Part shown: piece by piece, positions 29,776-41,059 of the stretch
How positions within the stretch are numbered: position 1 is the stretch's first letter
Layout of the letters: each line of letters begins with the position of its first letter
Source of the DNA: Candidatus Vallotiella hemipterorum
GTDB taxonomy: Bacteria; Pseudomonadota; Gammaproteobacteria; Burkholderiales; Burkholderiaceae
Length of the DNA: 64,000 bases
Direction of reading: 5' to 3'
Assembly: GCF_910593725.1 (NCBI RefSeq)
Contig: NZ_OU343031.1
Location: 620,001-684,000, forward strand
Notes under the pieces: model-generated
Database searches by the model: none
Told to the model about the DNA's origin: nothing
What the model saw: the letters and a program-made list of their open reading frames with translations, nothing else
Program-made: the position numbers and the translations under genes

Positions 29776-31869
29776 TTAGTCATGTAACGTATTGCCTTCG
29801 CTATCTATTTTTCCCTCTAGAATACCGTCTATATAGTTTAACTCGCCCAGCTCTTTCAGTTTCTTCACGACACGATAAACCTCATCGTCGGATACAAATG
29901 CGCTATGGACGCGGGTTGGCAATCTGCTACCTGGTGTCAGGTATAACATATCTCCTTGACCGAGTAATGATTCAGCACCCATTTGGTCTAGAATTGTGCG
30001 GGAATCAATTTTCGATGATACTTGAAATGCAATGCGCGTAGGTATATTTGCTTTAATTAAACCAGTTATTACATCGACCGATGGCCGCTGGGTTGCAAGC
30101 ACAAGATGAATGCCGGATGCGCGCGCTTTCTGTGCGATTCTGGCAATAAGCTCCTCCGCCTTCTTGCCGACGACCATCATTAAATCTGCCAATTCATCAA
30201 TGATAACCACAATAAACGGCAAGGTTTCAAGCAGCTCAGATTTGTCCCGAATCAGGCTGAACGGACTAGGAATTCTCCGGCTATTTTTCTTTAAGTCGTC
30301 TATCTTGCTATTGTAGCTAGCCAAATTGCGCCCCCCGATCTTGCTCATTAATTTATAGCGACGCTCCATTTCGCCAACTACCCAGCTCAGCGCGTGGCCA
30401 GCTTGGCGCATGTCAGTAACAACTGGACATAATAGGTGGGGAATACCTTCATAGACCGATAGCTCAAGCATTTTTGGATCAATCATTATAAGACGGACCT
30501 GATCCGAGCTAGCTTTGTATAATATCGATAAAATCATCGCACTAATGCCAACTGATTTACCTGAGCCGGTCGTGCCAGCTACCAGAAGATGCGGCATCTT
30601 ATTTAGATCTGCGCATATCGGATTGCCACCAGTATCCTTACCCAACCCTATTGTAAGTGGCGATAGTGCATTTATATAATCTTTAGAGCTCACAATATCT
30701 ATCAAACGCACAATCTGACGGCTCTGATTAGGCAGCTCTAGACCCATATAGTTCTTTCCGGGAATTGTTTCGACAACTCGGATCGATGCAAGCGATAGCG
30801 CCCGAGAGAGATCTTTTGCAAGGCTTACGATCTGATTGCCTTTCACTCCGATCTCTGGCTCGATTTCGTAGCGGGTAATTACTGGGCCCGGATAGGCCCC
30901 TACTACACTAACCTGGACGCCGAAGTCTTTTAACTTTTTTTCGATTAGTCGTGAGTTAGATTCAAGCGTATTAGCTGATACAGCTTCACGAGTATCCGGC
31001 GATGGATCTAGTAGTGTGAGCGGCGGCAACAGATTATTGCCAGTATGTTCCTGGAACAGAGTCGCTTTTCCTTCATTTTCAATGCACTTAGACTGGGTTA
31101 GCATCGCTATGGCAGGCCTGCTCGTTACAGACTCACGCTCCTCAATCCGCATCTGACTGCGCTCAATTTTACCCCCTTGATTGACTTCCTCTTTCCGGTT
31201 AACCTTGTAGGCACGCTTCTTAGCGCACCATAACTGTAGGAGCACAACAACGTTGATAATGGCATCGCCGACACGATCAGCCACCGATAGCCATGAAAAA
31301 CGGAAAAATAATGATAAGCCGATTGCCTGCATAAGCAGTAATGCTAGCGTTCCGCTAGTAAATCCAAGTGTGTGCTGAACGCCGTAAGCTACTGCATTAC
31401 CAACGATGCCGCCGGGAGCTTGGGGCAATTGAGCCTTTAGAGACCACATGCGTAATGCTTCTAGGCCGTCGCTAGCTACAAGCACGAGTATAAACGACAG
31501 AATCTCCGCTAACCAACCGCCTTCGCGTAAAGGCGCTGCCGGCTTATCTAATTCGTCGTGACGAGCAATGCATTGATAATTTGCAACGATATGTTGGGCT
31601 AGCAAAACAACACACCAATAAGCAGATAGGCCGAATAATAGCAATAGGATATCGGATATCCATGCACCGACACGGCCACCCCAGTTTACAATCTGGTAGT
31701 CTACATGTACAGCATGTGTCCAGCTTGGGTCGCTCTTGCTGTAGCTAATAAGCGTCATTAGTAGGAACAAGGCAAAGCTAACCTGCAGTAGCCAGTAAAT
31801 CTCACTCAGTAAACGCGATAGACGATGCGGCAAAACTTTTGCCCTAGAGGAATACGTGGATTTCGTCAT
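29776..31869 (-). CDS. ftsK: DNA translocase FtsK, truncated before gamma domain
   Basis: Hexameric DNA pump at the septum that clears the chromosome terminus during division. 697 residues. Four or so N-terminal membrane segments (about 20-210), a short linker, then the motor with Walker [11 protein letters not shown] and Walker [15 protein letters not shown]. The motor ends normally ([20 protein letters not shown]), but the protein stops at GNTLHD, just where the gamma domain should begin. That domain reads the polar DNA motifs and activates XerD in model bacteria. The protein is thus likely a septal DNA pump without direction sensing. ATG start; no downstream partner gene is intact. Confidence 0.93.
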   Translation of the reverse strand: MTKSTYSSRAKVLPHRLSRLLSEIYWLLQVSFALFLLMTLISYSKSDPSWTHAVHVDYQIVNWGGRVGAWISDILLLLFGLSAYWCVVLLAQHIVANYQCIARHDELDKPAAPLREGGWLAEILSFILVLVASDGLEALRMWSLKAQLPQAPGGIVGNAVAYGVQHTLGFTSGTLALLLMQAIGLSLFFRFSWLSVADRVGDAIINVVVLLQLWCAKKRAYKVNRKEEVNQGGKIERSQMRIEERESVTSRPAIAMLTQSKCIENEGKATLFQEHTGNNLLPPLTLLDPSPDTREAVSANTLESNSRLIEKKLKDFGVQVSVVGAYPGPVITRYEIEPEIGVKGNQIVSLAKDLSRALSLASIRVVETIPGKNYMGLELPNQSRQIVRLIDIVSSKDYINALSPLTIGLGKDTGGNPICADLNKMPHLLVAGTTGSGKSVGISAMILSILYKASSDQVRLIMIDPKMLELSVYEGIPHLLCPVVTDMRQAGHALSWVVGEMERRYKLMSKIGGRNLASYNSKIDDLKKNSRRIPSPFSLIRDKSELLETLPFIVVIIDELADLMMVVGKKAEELIARIAQKARASGIHLVLATQRPSVDVITGLIKANIPTRIAFQVSSKIDSRTILDQMGAESLLGQGDMLYLTPGSRLPTRVHSAFVSDDEVYRVVKKLKELGELNYIDGILEGKIDSEGNTLHD

Positions 31870-33194
<1,325 letters not shown>

Positions 33195-33454
33195 AACACC
33201 TTAAGGTATCCAACACGACACTAATCCCAAAACATTGCAAAATACTACCGCAACGAATAGATAGCTTTAAGTCAAGGACAAGCATATCGAAGCATAAGGT
33301 CCGTCCGAATAATTGTGTTTTAGCACAACTGATACCCGTCCCAGGCCGCGATTTCTAGGTCCGCACTAAGCGCGGTGATATTCACGCTTTAACCCCATGC
33401 ATGGTTTTAATATAGCATGACACACAATCACGGCTCGATGAGCATATCCGGCCT

Positions 33455-33695
33455 ACATAGACTATGATTCGATGAGGGCTCGCAGCCTTATTAGCGGATT
33501 CATGCATGCGTAGATTAAAACTAAGGTTGTGCTCTGCGTGTGTGTAATCTACGGTTATGGATTACTCAGGATGACTGCTGAACGGAATTTAACATAATCG
33601 CTGCTGTATCAGGCAGCATGGGTTATATGAATTACGGTTGCCCAGCTTGTTTCTTTAGATGGTGCGCATCTAAATCACTGCCAAGATATTTACAC
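33455..33695 (+). pseudogene. Decayed Smr-domain (MutS2-type nuclease) gene
   Basis: Downstream of trxB the plus strand reads DSMRARSLISGFMHA, then after a frameshift CVCVIYGYGLL, and further on VAQ. These align in order with the Smr domain (family pattern DLHGLxVDEARxxLxxFLxxA, CVRVIHGKGLGS, VxAFxxA). In Burkholderia an Smr/MutS-family gene follows trxB. Stops and frameshifts break it. The DLHG start and the catalytic HGKG glycine-lysine are changed, so it cannot be functional. Confidence 0.55.
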
Positions 33696-33702
33696 AATAA
33701 AA

Positions 33703-33739
33703 ATCTTTTAAAACCGATAAGATCTTTTAAAACCGATAA
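33703..33739. repeat. 19-base tandem duplication
   Basis: ATCTTTTAAAACCGATAA occurs at 33703-33720 and again at 33722-33739, spaced by one G (period 19). A recent small duplication in non-coding DNA. Confidence 0.85.
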
Positions 33740-33949
33740 TCACCGTGTGTATCCAGCGCATCTCGTAACAGATAAAAGTGATTGGAAACTGCAATTCCTC
33801 ATCCTTTTTTCAGAAAAAGTCGACTATATACTTTATCGAAATAACAGTAGACAGAGCTTTAGCCGGCTAAAACCTTGCCATTAAAGCCCAATTATTAAGA
33901 ACAAGCCTTATTGTTTATTACTCCTCTAATTGGAATAGATTAAAATTAA

Positions 33950-35635
33950 TTATAGATAGCGTTCCTCATTAAAATGCGATGTAATCGGATAGCGCCAGTC
34001 CCGTCCGAATGCACGGTGTGTAACGCGGATCCCAATTGGTGCCTGGCGCCGCTTATATTCGTTGATCTTAATTAGATGAGCAACCTGCTGAACATCATCT
34101 CGGATATAGCCAGCTGCAATGATTTCTGATAGAGAGCGCCCCTCTTCTACGTACATCTGCATAATCGCATCTAGCACTTCGTACGGTGGCAAGCTGTCCT
34201 GGTCAGACTGATTCTCTCGCAGCTCGGCTGACGGCGCCCGCATTAGGATGCGTTCTGGAATAATATTGCGCGTAGCGAATGTAGTTGCTGTATTCCGATA
34301 GCGACATAGTCGATACACTAGTGTTTTCGCGATATCCTTAAGTACAGAAAAGCCTCCTGCCATGTCACCATACAGCGTGCAATAGCCCACAGCTATCTCA
34401 CTCTTATTGCCAGTGCTTAATACGATAGAGCCAAATTTATTCGATATAGCCATAAGCAGCGTACCGCGAATGCGTGCCTGAATGTTTTCTTCGGTGGCAT
34501 CGTCAGATAGACCCAAAAACTCTGAGGCAAGCGATACGCGAAACGCCTCAAACATTGGAGTAATAGAAATCTCATTATAGCGTACGCCAGCACGACGCGC
34601 TATCTCTGTTGCATCGGATATTGATATCTCCGTAGTATAACGGGAGGGCATCATAATTGCCCGAACGCGGTCTGCACCCAATGCGTCAGACGCGATAGCT
34701 AGTACTAGAGCTGAATCTACGCCACCGGATAACCCAATAATAGCTTCTGGGAATCCGTTCTTATTTACATAATCGCGTACGCCAAGTACCAGCGCAGCAT
34801 AGACTTGAGTCTCTATGGATACGCATGGCGCAATTTCATCACGTTGCGCGTGTGCGCCATCGAACTTAACAATCGCTGTTTTTTCCACAAATTGTGGTAG
34901 GCGAGTTACTAGTTCGCCCTGTGCATTAAGCACAAACGAGCCCCCATCAAACACTAGCTCATCCTGAGCACCAACCAAATTCAAATAGACCACTGACATG
35001 CCTATCTCTCGAGCGCGCTCTCTCAGGATATTAATACGCAAATTTTCTTTGTCTATGTGGTATGGTGAGCTATTCGGTACTAGTAGTACGTTGGCGCCCG
35101 CTGCCTTCGTCAGCAACGCAGCCGAAGGCAGCCACGCGTCTTCGCAGAGGATAACGCCGAACTTTACTCCTTCTAACTCAAACACTAACGGTTGAGGATT
35201 AGACTTAAAATACTTTTTTTCATCGAATCCACCCGTATTGTGTGGTTCTTGCTTTAAGCATGTTCCAGAAATCTGGCCATTGATTAACAGTGATACTGCA
35301 TTAAATATATCTGCCGGCAATGCACAGCCCTTGACTTGTCTATTTAAATTAGTATCTTCTATTGGGGAGCTGCGAAATAAATGGCCGACTAACACATGAA
35401 GTCCAGTAAAACAGCCGAGCCGAGAAACTAACTCGTTAAATGCTAGATAACTTGCCGTGTAAAATGCTGGTCGTAGTAGCAAATCTTCAGGTGGGTACCC
35501 TGAAAGTGCCAGTTCCGGCGTAATCATCAACGATGCACCAGCAGTATAAGCGGTTTGAGCGGCGGTAACGATTTTTAAAATATTTCTAGAAAAATCACCG
35601 ACAGTTACGTTAATCTGGGCAAGGGCGATTTTCAT
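33950..35635 (-). CDS. nadE: Glutamine-dependent NAD synthetase
   Basis: Last step of NAD synthesis: amidates deamido-NAD using ammonia taken from glutamine. The ATG at 35633-35635 gives 561 residues beginning MKIALAQINVTVGDF, the family start; an upstream in-frame ATG adds 16 unrelated residues. The N-terminal nitrilase domain carries the catalytic triad regions (TPELALSGYPPEDLL, K in the middle, LCEDAWLP), and the C-terminal synthetase has GLSGGVDSALVLAIA and STGNKSEIAVGYCTLYGDMAGGF. nadD in the same window supplies the preceding adenylylation step. Confidence 0.96.
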   Translation of the reverse strand: MKIALAQINVTVGDFSRNILKIVTAAQTAYTAGASLMITPELALSGYPPEDLLLRPAFYTASYLAFNELVSRLGCFTGLHVLVGHLFRSSPIEDTNLNRQVKGCALPADIFNAVSLLINGQISGTCLKQEPHNTGGFDEKKYFKSNPQPLVFELEGVKFGVILCEDAWLPSAALLTKAAGANVLLVPNSSPYHIDKENLRINILRERAREIGMSVVYLNLVGAQDELVFDGGSFVLNAQGELVTRLPQFVEKTAIVKFDGAHAQRDEIAPCVSIETQVYAALVLGVRDYVNKNGFPEAIIGLSGGVDSALVLAIASDALGADRVRAIMMPSRYTTEISISDATEIARRAGVRYNEISITPMFEAFRVSLASEFLGLSDDATEENIQARIRGTLLMAISNKFGSIVLSTGNKSEIAVGYCTLYGDMAGGFSVLKDIAKTLVYRLCRYRNTATTFATRNIIPERILMRAPSAELRENQSDQDSLPPYEVLDAIMQMYVEEGRSLSEIIAAGYIRDDVQQVAHLIKINEYKRRQAPIGIRVTHRAFGRDWRYPITSHFNEERYL

Positions 35636-37176
35636 GGCAATATAATCAATAATATTAAGTACATAAGCGGATTTTGAGTGCACTAGATTTCAACATATTG
35701 CAGGTAGTACGCAATGCGATTATTGGAAGCATCTCAGCCGTGCACACTTCATCTCACACCGGGAGTAACCTTGCGATATTAGCAGCGCTGGTTACTGAAT
35801 TTATTTGATGGACTCTATATTTAGTAGCATTAAGCTAGCACAAGACGGGATATACGCCGCATAAACGAATCCTAACGAATTACGCCACTGCTTAGTAGCC
35901 TCGCTTGTTCTGAGATATAGAACCACGAAATTGTTGTATCGATTTATGAGGATTTAAGGAGAGCATGAACTGCCTGTAATAAAAATCTATATCTGCGCAC
36001 GAACATGTATATTTAGCTAAACAGAAGCGAGCATCATACTACCAACTTTTGATGTATACGCCCTTACATAAGAATATAAAAATATCCCAGCCAAATAGTA
36101 TAAGGTACGTAGAACTGCGTATGATATTACTTTAGTTCCCAGCATAGTACTCTTTATAAGAATCGTTATTTTTCGCTGAATATTGCTATCCAATCAGAAG
36201 CATTATGCGATAAGCCTGATTAGGCGTAGATGTTCCTGAATAAATTAGCACACCTTCTTAGGAAACCTATTTCTTATGATTATGGAGAGAAGGCTAGCAG
36301 ATCAAATCACTAGCTTGGTAGAGGTCTACAAACGTAAGGTATAAATATATAAATATTAAGGATGGGACAAACAGGGATTGTTACATAAGATACTCCAGGG
36401 AAAGACGTCTGAATAAATCTCGCTTTCGAGATCACATACGATAAATCGCATAAGTATTTATCGATGAACAGTCCTCGTATTCCCAAAGTGGTATTTTAAG
36501 GAGAATATAAATAGTGAGTGGCGTTTACCTACTAGGAACTAGCCTGGTTACTCGGGATTCGCTAGCGAAGAAATCACATTTTTTGAGAGCGAAGCCCATA
36601 GTATCTACTATGAAAGCTTTTTCGCGTCTAATAGGAATTACTCGCGTGAATAAGATAGTCAATTTATAATATCGGATTTATTCTAAAGCTATCCTGGGGT
36701 AACTCTTATAATAAAAGCAGATAAAATGATGCGGTAATTTCTATCGCAGCATAATGCAAGCAATGCAAAACACCTGTATAGCGCTATGTAATACTAAGTT
36801 ATTAATTAACTACTAATTTCTGAAGCGAGAAGTCGATTAACACAATATTTCAGGCTGGCTAGGGGGGTATGGGGGTATTAATTTCGCTATTCAGACCACT
36901 AAGATATTAGCTATTCTTATCCTCAGTATTATTCTGTGTTGATAATATTAATAATAATCTGATGCTTCGCGGCAATTATTAAACGTGCGCTTAGGGTGCA
37001 TAATTGCTATGCTCTATCGCACACAGTACACTATCTAGTATACTGTGTGCCTTTATAAAATCGATAAGATTAATTACATTGAGTTCTGTTGCTTACAGCC
37101 TAATCTAGGATTAGGCATTCTTTAGAATGCATACCATTTAAAGATCGGCGAAATCGCGATAGATATTATATTTTTT
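35636..37176. other. Long gap between nadE and rng, no gene seen
   Basis: 1.54 kb, AT-rich, stops in all frames. Several hairpins cluster at its right end after rng. A pair of G runs (six and five) lies near 36862-36875. No relic recognised. Confidence 0.5.
37019..37050. repeat. Perfect 10 bp hairpin downstream of rng
   Basis: GCACACAGTA (37019-37028) and TACTGTGTGC (37041-37050) pair around 12 bases. Two further hairpins, 37098-37116 (GCCTAATC/GATTAGGC) and 37115-37130, lie closer to the rng stop. Together they could end rng transcription, though no U-run is evident. Confidence 0.55.
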
Positions 37177-38646
37177 CTATATCAGTACGATTTTATACTG
37201 TTCTTGATTCAAATTCGACTCGACCTGTAACGACACTAGTTTTCCCATGAAGTTAGAGAGTGTCGATAGGTGTTGCGACTCTTCTTCAAGAAAAAGATTA
37301 ATTACTTGCTGTGCGGCTATAATACGGAACTCGCACGCATTAAACTGCTTAGACCTACGTAGGATTTCACGGAGAATATCATAGCATACAGTTCGAGCTG
37401 TCTTTACATGTCCCTTACCTTGGCATACTAGACATGGTTCACATAGCAAATGTGCGAGCGATTCACGCGTGCGCTTTCGGGTCATCTCGACCAGACCAAG
37501 CTGAGAAAAACTATTGACAGTAACGCGTATTCGGTCTTGGCTGAGCGCTGTTTTTAACTCGCTAAGCACTGCATCACGATGTGTAGCATTGTCCATATCG
37601 ATAAAATCGATAATGATAATACCACCTAGATTACGTAACCGCAGTTGCCGTGCAATGGTATAAGCGGCTTCGTAATTAGTCTTGAAGATCGTATCATCAA
37701 GGTTACGTGTGCCAACATAGCCTCCCGTGTTGACGTCGATTATAGTCATAGCCTCGTTCTGATCAATTATGAGGTATCCGCCAGACCTCAAGTCGACGCG
37801 ACGCGATAGTGCGCGTAAGATCTCTGTTTCTATGTTATACAAATTAAACAGCGGGCGCTCGCCAGTATAGTGATGTAGCTTAGCGGTAATAGTCGACATA
37901 AATTTATTTGCAAACTCGACTAGCATCTGAGATGTCTCGTAAGAGTCGACCTGGATCCAGGTGGTATCGTCATTAACAAGGTCGCGTAATACGCGATGTG
38001 CTAAACTCAGTTCCCGATATAGCAATATTGGCGGCGGCACCTGCATAGCCCGCGTCTGAATAGTGGACCATATTTTGCGTAAGTAAGTGCTATCATTTAA
38101 TAGCTCTTTACTGGACGCATATTCGGCAATCGTACGTACAATGTAGCCCCCCTTTTCGTCGATAGGAAGAGAGGATATTAGGCGAGCACGGACCGCTTCG
38201 CGTTCCGCTTCACTCTCTATCTTTTTTGAGATTCCGATATACGGCTCTTGTGGCAAATAAACAAGCGTTCGTCCGGCAATGCTAATCTGGGTAGAGAGAC
38301 GGGCACCTTTCGTGCTAATTGGGTCTTTAATGACTTGGACCATTAACGCTTGCCCCTCGCATACGATTTTTTCAATCGGTTTTTGAGGAGCATTAACTGC
38401 TACATCTAGTGAAAACCGAGGTCTCCAGATATCGGTTACATGCAGGAAGGCAGCGCGATCTAGCCCAATATCAATAAACGCTGATTGAATGCCGGGAAGC
38501 ACCCGAACCACTTTACCGAGATAGATATTACCAACGCAGCCGCGTGACAACTGTCTCTCAATATGAAGCTCTTGAACGGTGCCTTGCCGAACGATAGCAA
38601 CACGGGTTTCCTGCGGGGTGACGTTGATCAGAATTTCTTCGGTCAT
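37177..38646 (-). CDS. rng: Ribonuclease G
   Basis: Endoribonuclease of the RNase E/G family that matures the 5' end of 16S rRNA and degrades mRNA. 489 residues, normal for RNase G and without the long RNase E scaffold tail. An N-terminal S1 domain (about 38-125) is followed by the catalytic domain with metal-binding aspartates in IIDVNTGGYVG and IIIIDFIDM, and the zinc link CEPCLVCQGKGH. ATG start. In Burkholderia it follows maf, which is absent as an intact frame here. Confidence 0.95.
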   Translation of the reverse strand: MTEEILINVTPQETRVAIVRQGTVQELHIERQLSRGCVGNIYLGKVVRVLPGIQSAFIDIGLDRAAFLHVTDIWRPRFSLDVAVNAPQKPIEKIVCEGQALMVQVIKDPISTKGARLSTQISIAGRTLVYLPQEPYIGISKKIESEAEREAVRARLISSLPIDEKGGYIVRTIAEYASSKELLNDSTYLRKIWSTIQTRAMQVPPPILLYRELSLAHRVLRDLVNDDTTWIQVDSYETSQMLVEFANKFMSTITAKLHHYTGERPLFNLYNIETEILRALSRRVDLRSGGYLIIDQNEAMTIIDVNTGGYVGTRNLDDTIFKTNYEAAYTIARQLRLRNLGGIIIIDFIDMDNATHRDAVLSELKTALSQDRIRVTVNSFSQLGLVEMTRKRTRESLAHLLCEPCLVCQGKGHVKTARTVCYDILREILRRSKQFNACEFRIIAAQQVINLFLEEESQHLSTLSNFMGKLVSLQVESNLNQEQYKIVLI

Positions 38647-39758
38647 TATGTATTAGAACGTCACATAGAGCCTGCGCGCAGCAACACTGGCGATTTCGCA
38701 AAGGATAAAGTATGATACCTGAATAGAGCTTGTCAATCCGCCTATCGAATACAATAGCCTTGTATATCGTAGGTACTTTATTTATAGAAAGCACTCTGAT
38801 GCATATATCACGAGCATAAGATATATTGTTTGCTCGTAGTAATTTCGCGCATAACGCGGATAAAGAAGGGAGTGAAAAAGCAGTAGAGATAAATAGCTTA
38901 TTAGCTGGCTAACCTTTAGACATACATCTTATGTGAAATTAGCATTTACCAGGTTACCCAGAATTCTCTACTAAATATAAAGGTAGAAGCCTTCATAAAG
39001 ATCATAGCCTGTGCAGCTTGCATACATAAGCCTGCGTTACAGAGGTATATTAGCCTCGGTTTCTTTAAGTTAAGCGGCTTCAGCGAGCAATAGTTTAAAT
39101 CCCATGCTAATTTATTCTAATTAGAATAAATTAGCATATAAAGAAGTTCTTCTAGGATCGCAGTAGCAAGCTGCTCGCATTTACATCATAGTCTAATTAT
39201 AGTTATATATCGCGTATCTAGAAATATAATGACCACTTTAAGTAGACTACCTGTACATGCTCTATCAGATACTATATTTTTTCTTTCTAGGCGCCCAGAA
39301 GTACCTATCCCAATTATATATTCGAGAATACGATATGCCTGCTTAGGCTATTGCGATCCATCTATATCGCCGAAAGTTGCTCACAATCTAGACTAGAGTT
39401 AGATGCTCTACTATAATTAGATAGTACACTAATCATCAAAAATATTTGCCGCAACTCGGCGCTGATTGTTTTGTTAGATTGTATATCTTTTTCTTACTAT
39501 CAGTATAATATACTAGCATTATTTTTGCATCATTTTTAATATTGTGCTTGCTGTTTAAGGTAGATGTAACTTCCTAGCCCGTACACGTAATAACTTTCTT
39601 CTAAATTTTAGAGAGCAGAATAGTATTCTAGACTTAATAGTATAAAGAAACCGCGCCCCTATATCCCTGATTTCGGTTTTAAAAATATAAAGATATTACC
39701 TCTTGACATGCTTAAGCATGTATAATAACAATATCTTAAAATCTTAGGGTATTTATAT
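38647..39758 (-). pseudogene. Decayed rsfS-rlmH-maf cluster
   Basis: Burkholderia carries nadD, rsfS, rlmH, maf, rng in this order on one strand; here only nadD and rng survive. On the coding strand near 39490-39540, DAKIMLVYYT resembles the RsfS segment DAKAQDIxVFxT; near 39460, SNKT recalls its SNRQTKAL; near 39290-39340, QPKQAYRILEYIIG recalls its QPxIRxYYxLEExWG. Near 39070-39107, MGFKLLLAEAA resembles the RlmH end GMVRVLLAEQLYRA. I see no convincing Maf words. RsfS silences ribosomes; RlmH methylates 23S rRNA; both appear lost. Confidence 0.5.
39104..39137. repeat. 34 bp perfect palindrome
   Basis: ATGCTAATTTATTCTAA is followed immediately by its exact reverse complement, with no loop. 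It lies at the end of the presumed rlmH relic. It could form a cruciform, or record a templated mutation in drifting DNA. Confidence 0.85.
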
Positions 39759-40427
39759 TCAAGTCTGGTAAAGATGATGCTGGTAAATGTACCAGTAAAC
39801 CTCGTCTGGAACGTTCTTAACCGCCGTAAGACGACTACATCCCTGTTCGCGTATTAAACGGCGCATATCTGTAGCTGAGACATCTACTGATAGTGTCGTG
39901 TCAAGTAAGACATAACCATGGCTTGTTGAGCGTAGCAGGTCGACCGACACGCTACGATGCCTGATTTCCTCAAGCACTATAGTATCTGCCCTCGATAGAT
40001 CGAAACCAGGACGAGCCGCAATGCCGATATGGGCTAGCTCAAATAATCGGCGCCAGTTTTTCCAGGTGTGCAAGCGGACTAGTTGATCGGCTCCAATCAA
40101 GAGCGTCAACGATGCAGAAGTTCCATAATATTCTCGCCATTCTAATAGCGTTTTAGCTGTATATGATGGGCCAGGATGATAGATTTCGTCGGTTGATACA
40201 GTCACTCGTGTAGAGGGTAACACCATCGCTGCCGCGATGCGAGTCATCGCAAGCCGATGATAAGCGGCTGATACATCGCTCTTTTGCCATGGCTGCCCAG
40301 CTGGCAATAGCACGAGCTCAGTTAATCCGATCCATTGAGAAAAATATCGTGCGACAGCTAAATGACCAGTGTGGATTGGGTCAAATGTACCGCCTAGGAT
40401 GCCAATCCGCGTAGATAGGGGTGGCAT
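39759..40427 (-). CDS. nadD: Nicotinate-nucleotide adenylyltransferase
   Basis: Transfers AMP from ATP to nicotinate mononucleotide, making deamido-NAD for NadE. 222 residues. The nucleotidyltransferase motif [18 protein letters not shown] is at residues 9-26 and the second substrate motif [12 protein letters not shown] near residue 190 (family ISSTxIR). ATG start. Upstream lies the hemF relic and downstream the rsfS relic, so a former operon has shrunk to isolated genes. Confidence 0.95.
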   Translation of the reverse strand: MPPLSTRIGILGGTFDPIHTGHLAVARYFSQWIGLTELVLLPAGQPWQKSDVSAAYHRLAMTRIAAAMVLPSTRVTVSTDEIYHPGPSYTAKTLLEWREYYGTSASLTLLIGADQLVRLHTWKNWRRLFELAHIGIAARPGFDLSRADTIVLEEIRHRSVSVDLLRSTSHGYVLLDTTLSVDVSATDMRRLIREQGCSRLTAVKNVPDEVYWYIYQHHLYQT

Positions 40428-40511
40428 ATGTCGGTCGTAACAACAATGTTTAGTAATGCTGAATTTAGAACACTCAGATTGTCCTTATTTAAGAACACAA
40501 TCAGGGCGGGT

Positions 40512-40542
40512 AATGTATACCAGATCTAGTCTGGTATACATT
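40512..40542. repeat. Perfect 13 bp inverted repeat, 5-base loop
   Basis: AATGTATACCAGA (40512-40524) and TCTGGTATACATT (40530-40542) pair around TCTAG. It lies 85 bases upstream of the nadD start, between the hemF relic and nadD. Confidence 0.8.
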
Positions 40543-40599
40543 AAAATTACGATAAAGTAAAATACCTTATAAGCTAGTATTAAACTGCCAGTCGGATTA

Positions 40600-40745
40600 C
40601 GATGTTATCGCTATAGCTAGATTAACATTATACAGATGTAGCCTGCTTACTATTTTGTAGACTAAATAGCGTGACACGCTCAGAGATGATATTAAATGCA
40701 ACATATTATTTCTGGAAATACGCCTGAAATACCACCGTTCAAGCT
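40600..40745 (-). pseudogene. hemF: Decayed hemF (coproporphyrinogen III oxidase), C-terminal part
   Basis: The coding strand reads AYFQK, a stop, YVAFNIISERVTLFSLQNSKQATSV. This aligns without gaps to the HemF C-terminal signature (family pattern AYRRGRYVEFNLVxDRGTLFGLQSGGRTESI). hemF lies between purD and nadD in Burkholderia, which fits. The intact gene is about 900 bases and the slot is 632, so part has been deleted and the rest is unreadable. HemF is the oxygen-dependent enzyme of heme synthesis. Confidence 0.8.
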
Positions 40746-41059
40746 TGCTATTAGATATCCGCGTACAGCGTCTGTAACTGTTAAGGGCATCTCAAAGCCC
40801 TATAAACGAAGCTAGATTCAGCTATAAGCCCTCACCCTGAGACCCGTGACTTAGCTTTAGGCCTGTCTCAACATATAAATGTCAAGTGGCTTACATCACT
40901 TGTCCAAGCGCCAGCAACACGGAGCTCTACTATAAGTAGATGATCTTGTACAGATCGGAAGATTTTGAAATCGCAAGCAGCTATGCCACGAACCAGTCCA
41001 ACTACTAAATCTGGATTAAAAGATAAGGTATTAAGCTTAAACAGATATCTAATAGTAGA

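Larger units (their letters stand above)
33195..33949. other. Gap between trxB and nadE containing an smr relic
   Basis: 755 bases between convergent genes. The middle (33455-33695) holds the Smr relic described separately, overlapping a short tandem repeat at its end. The rest shows nothing readable. An 88-codon frame at 33618-33884 is an artefact of this broken DNA. Confidence 0.5.
40428..41059. other. Gap between nadD and purD containing a hemF relic
   Basis: 632 bases. The recognisable end of hemF is listed separately. The left part has a perfect 13 bp inverted repeat (40512-40542). Nearer purD the coding strand has an open stretch of about 55 codons (including FNPDLVVGLVRG) that I cannot assign; it may be a chance frame. 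Confidence 0.45.
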
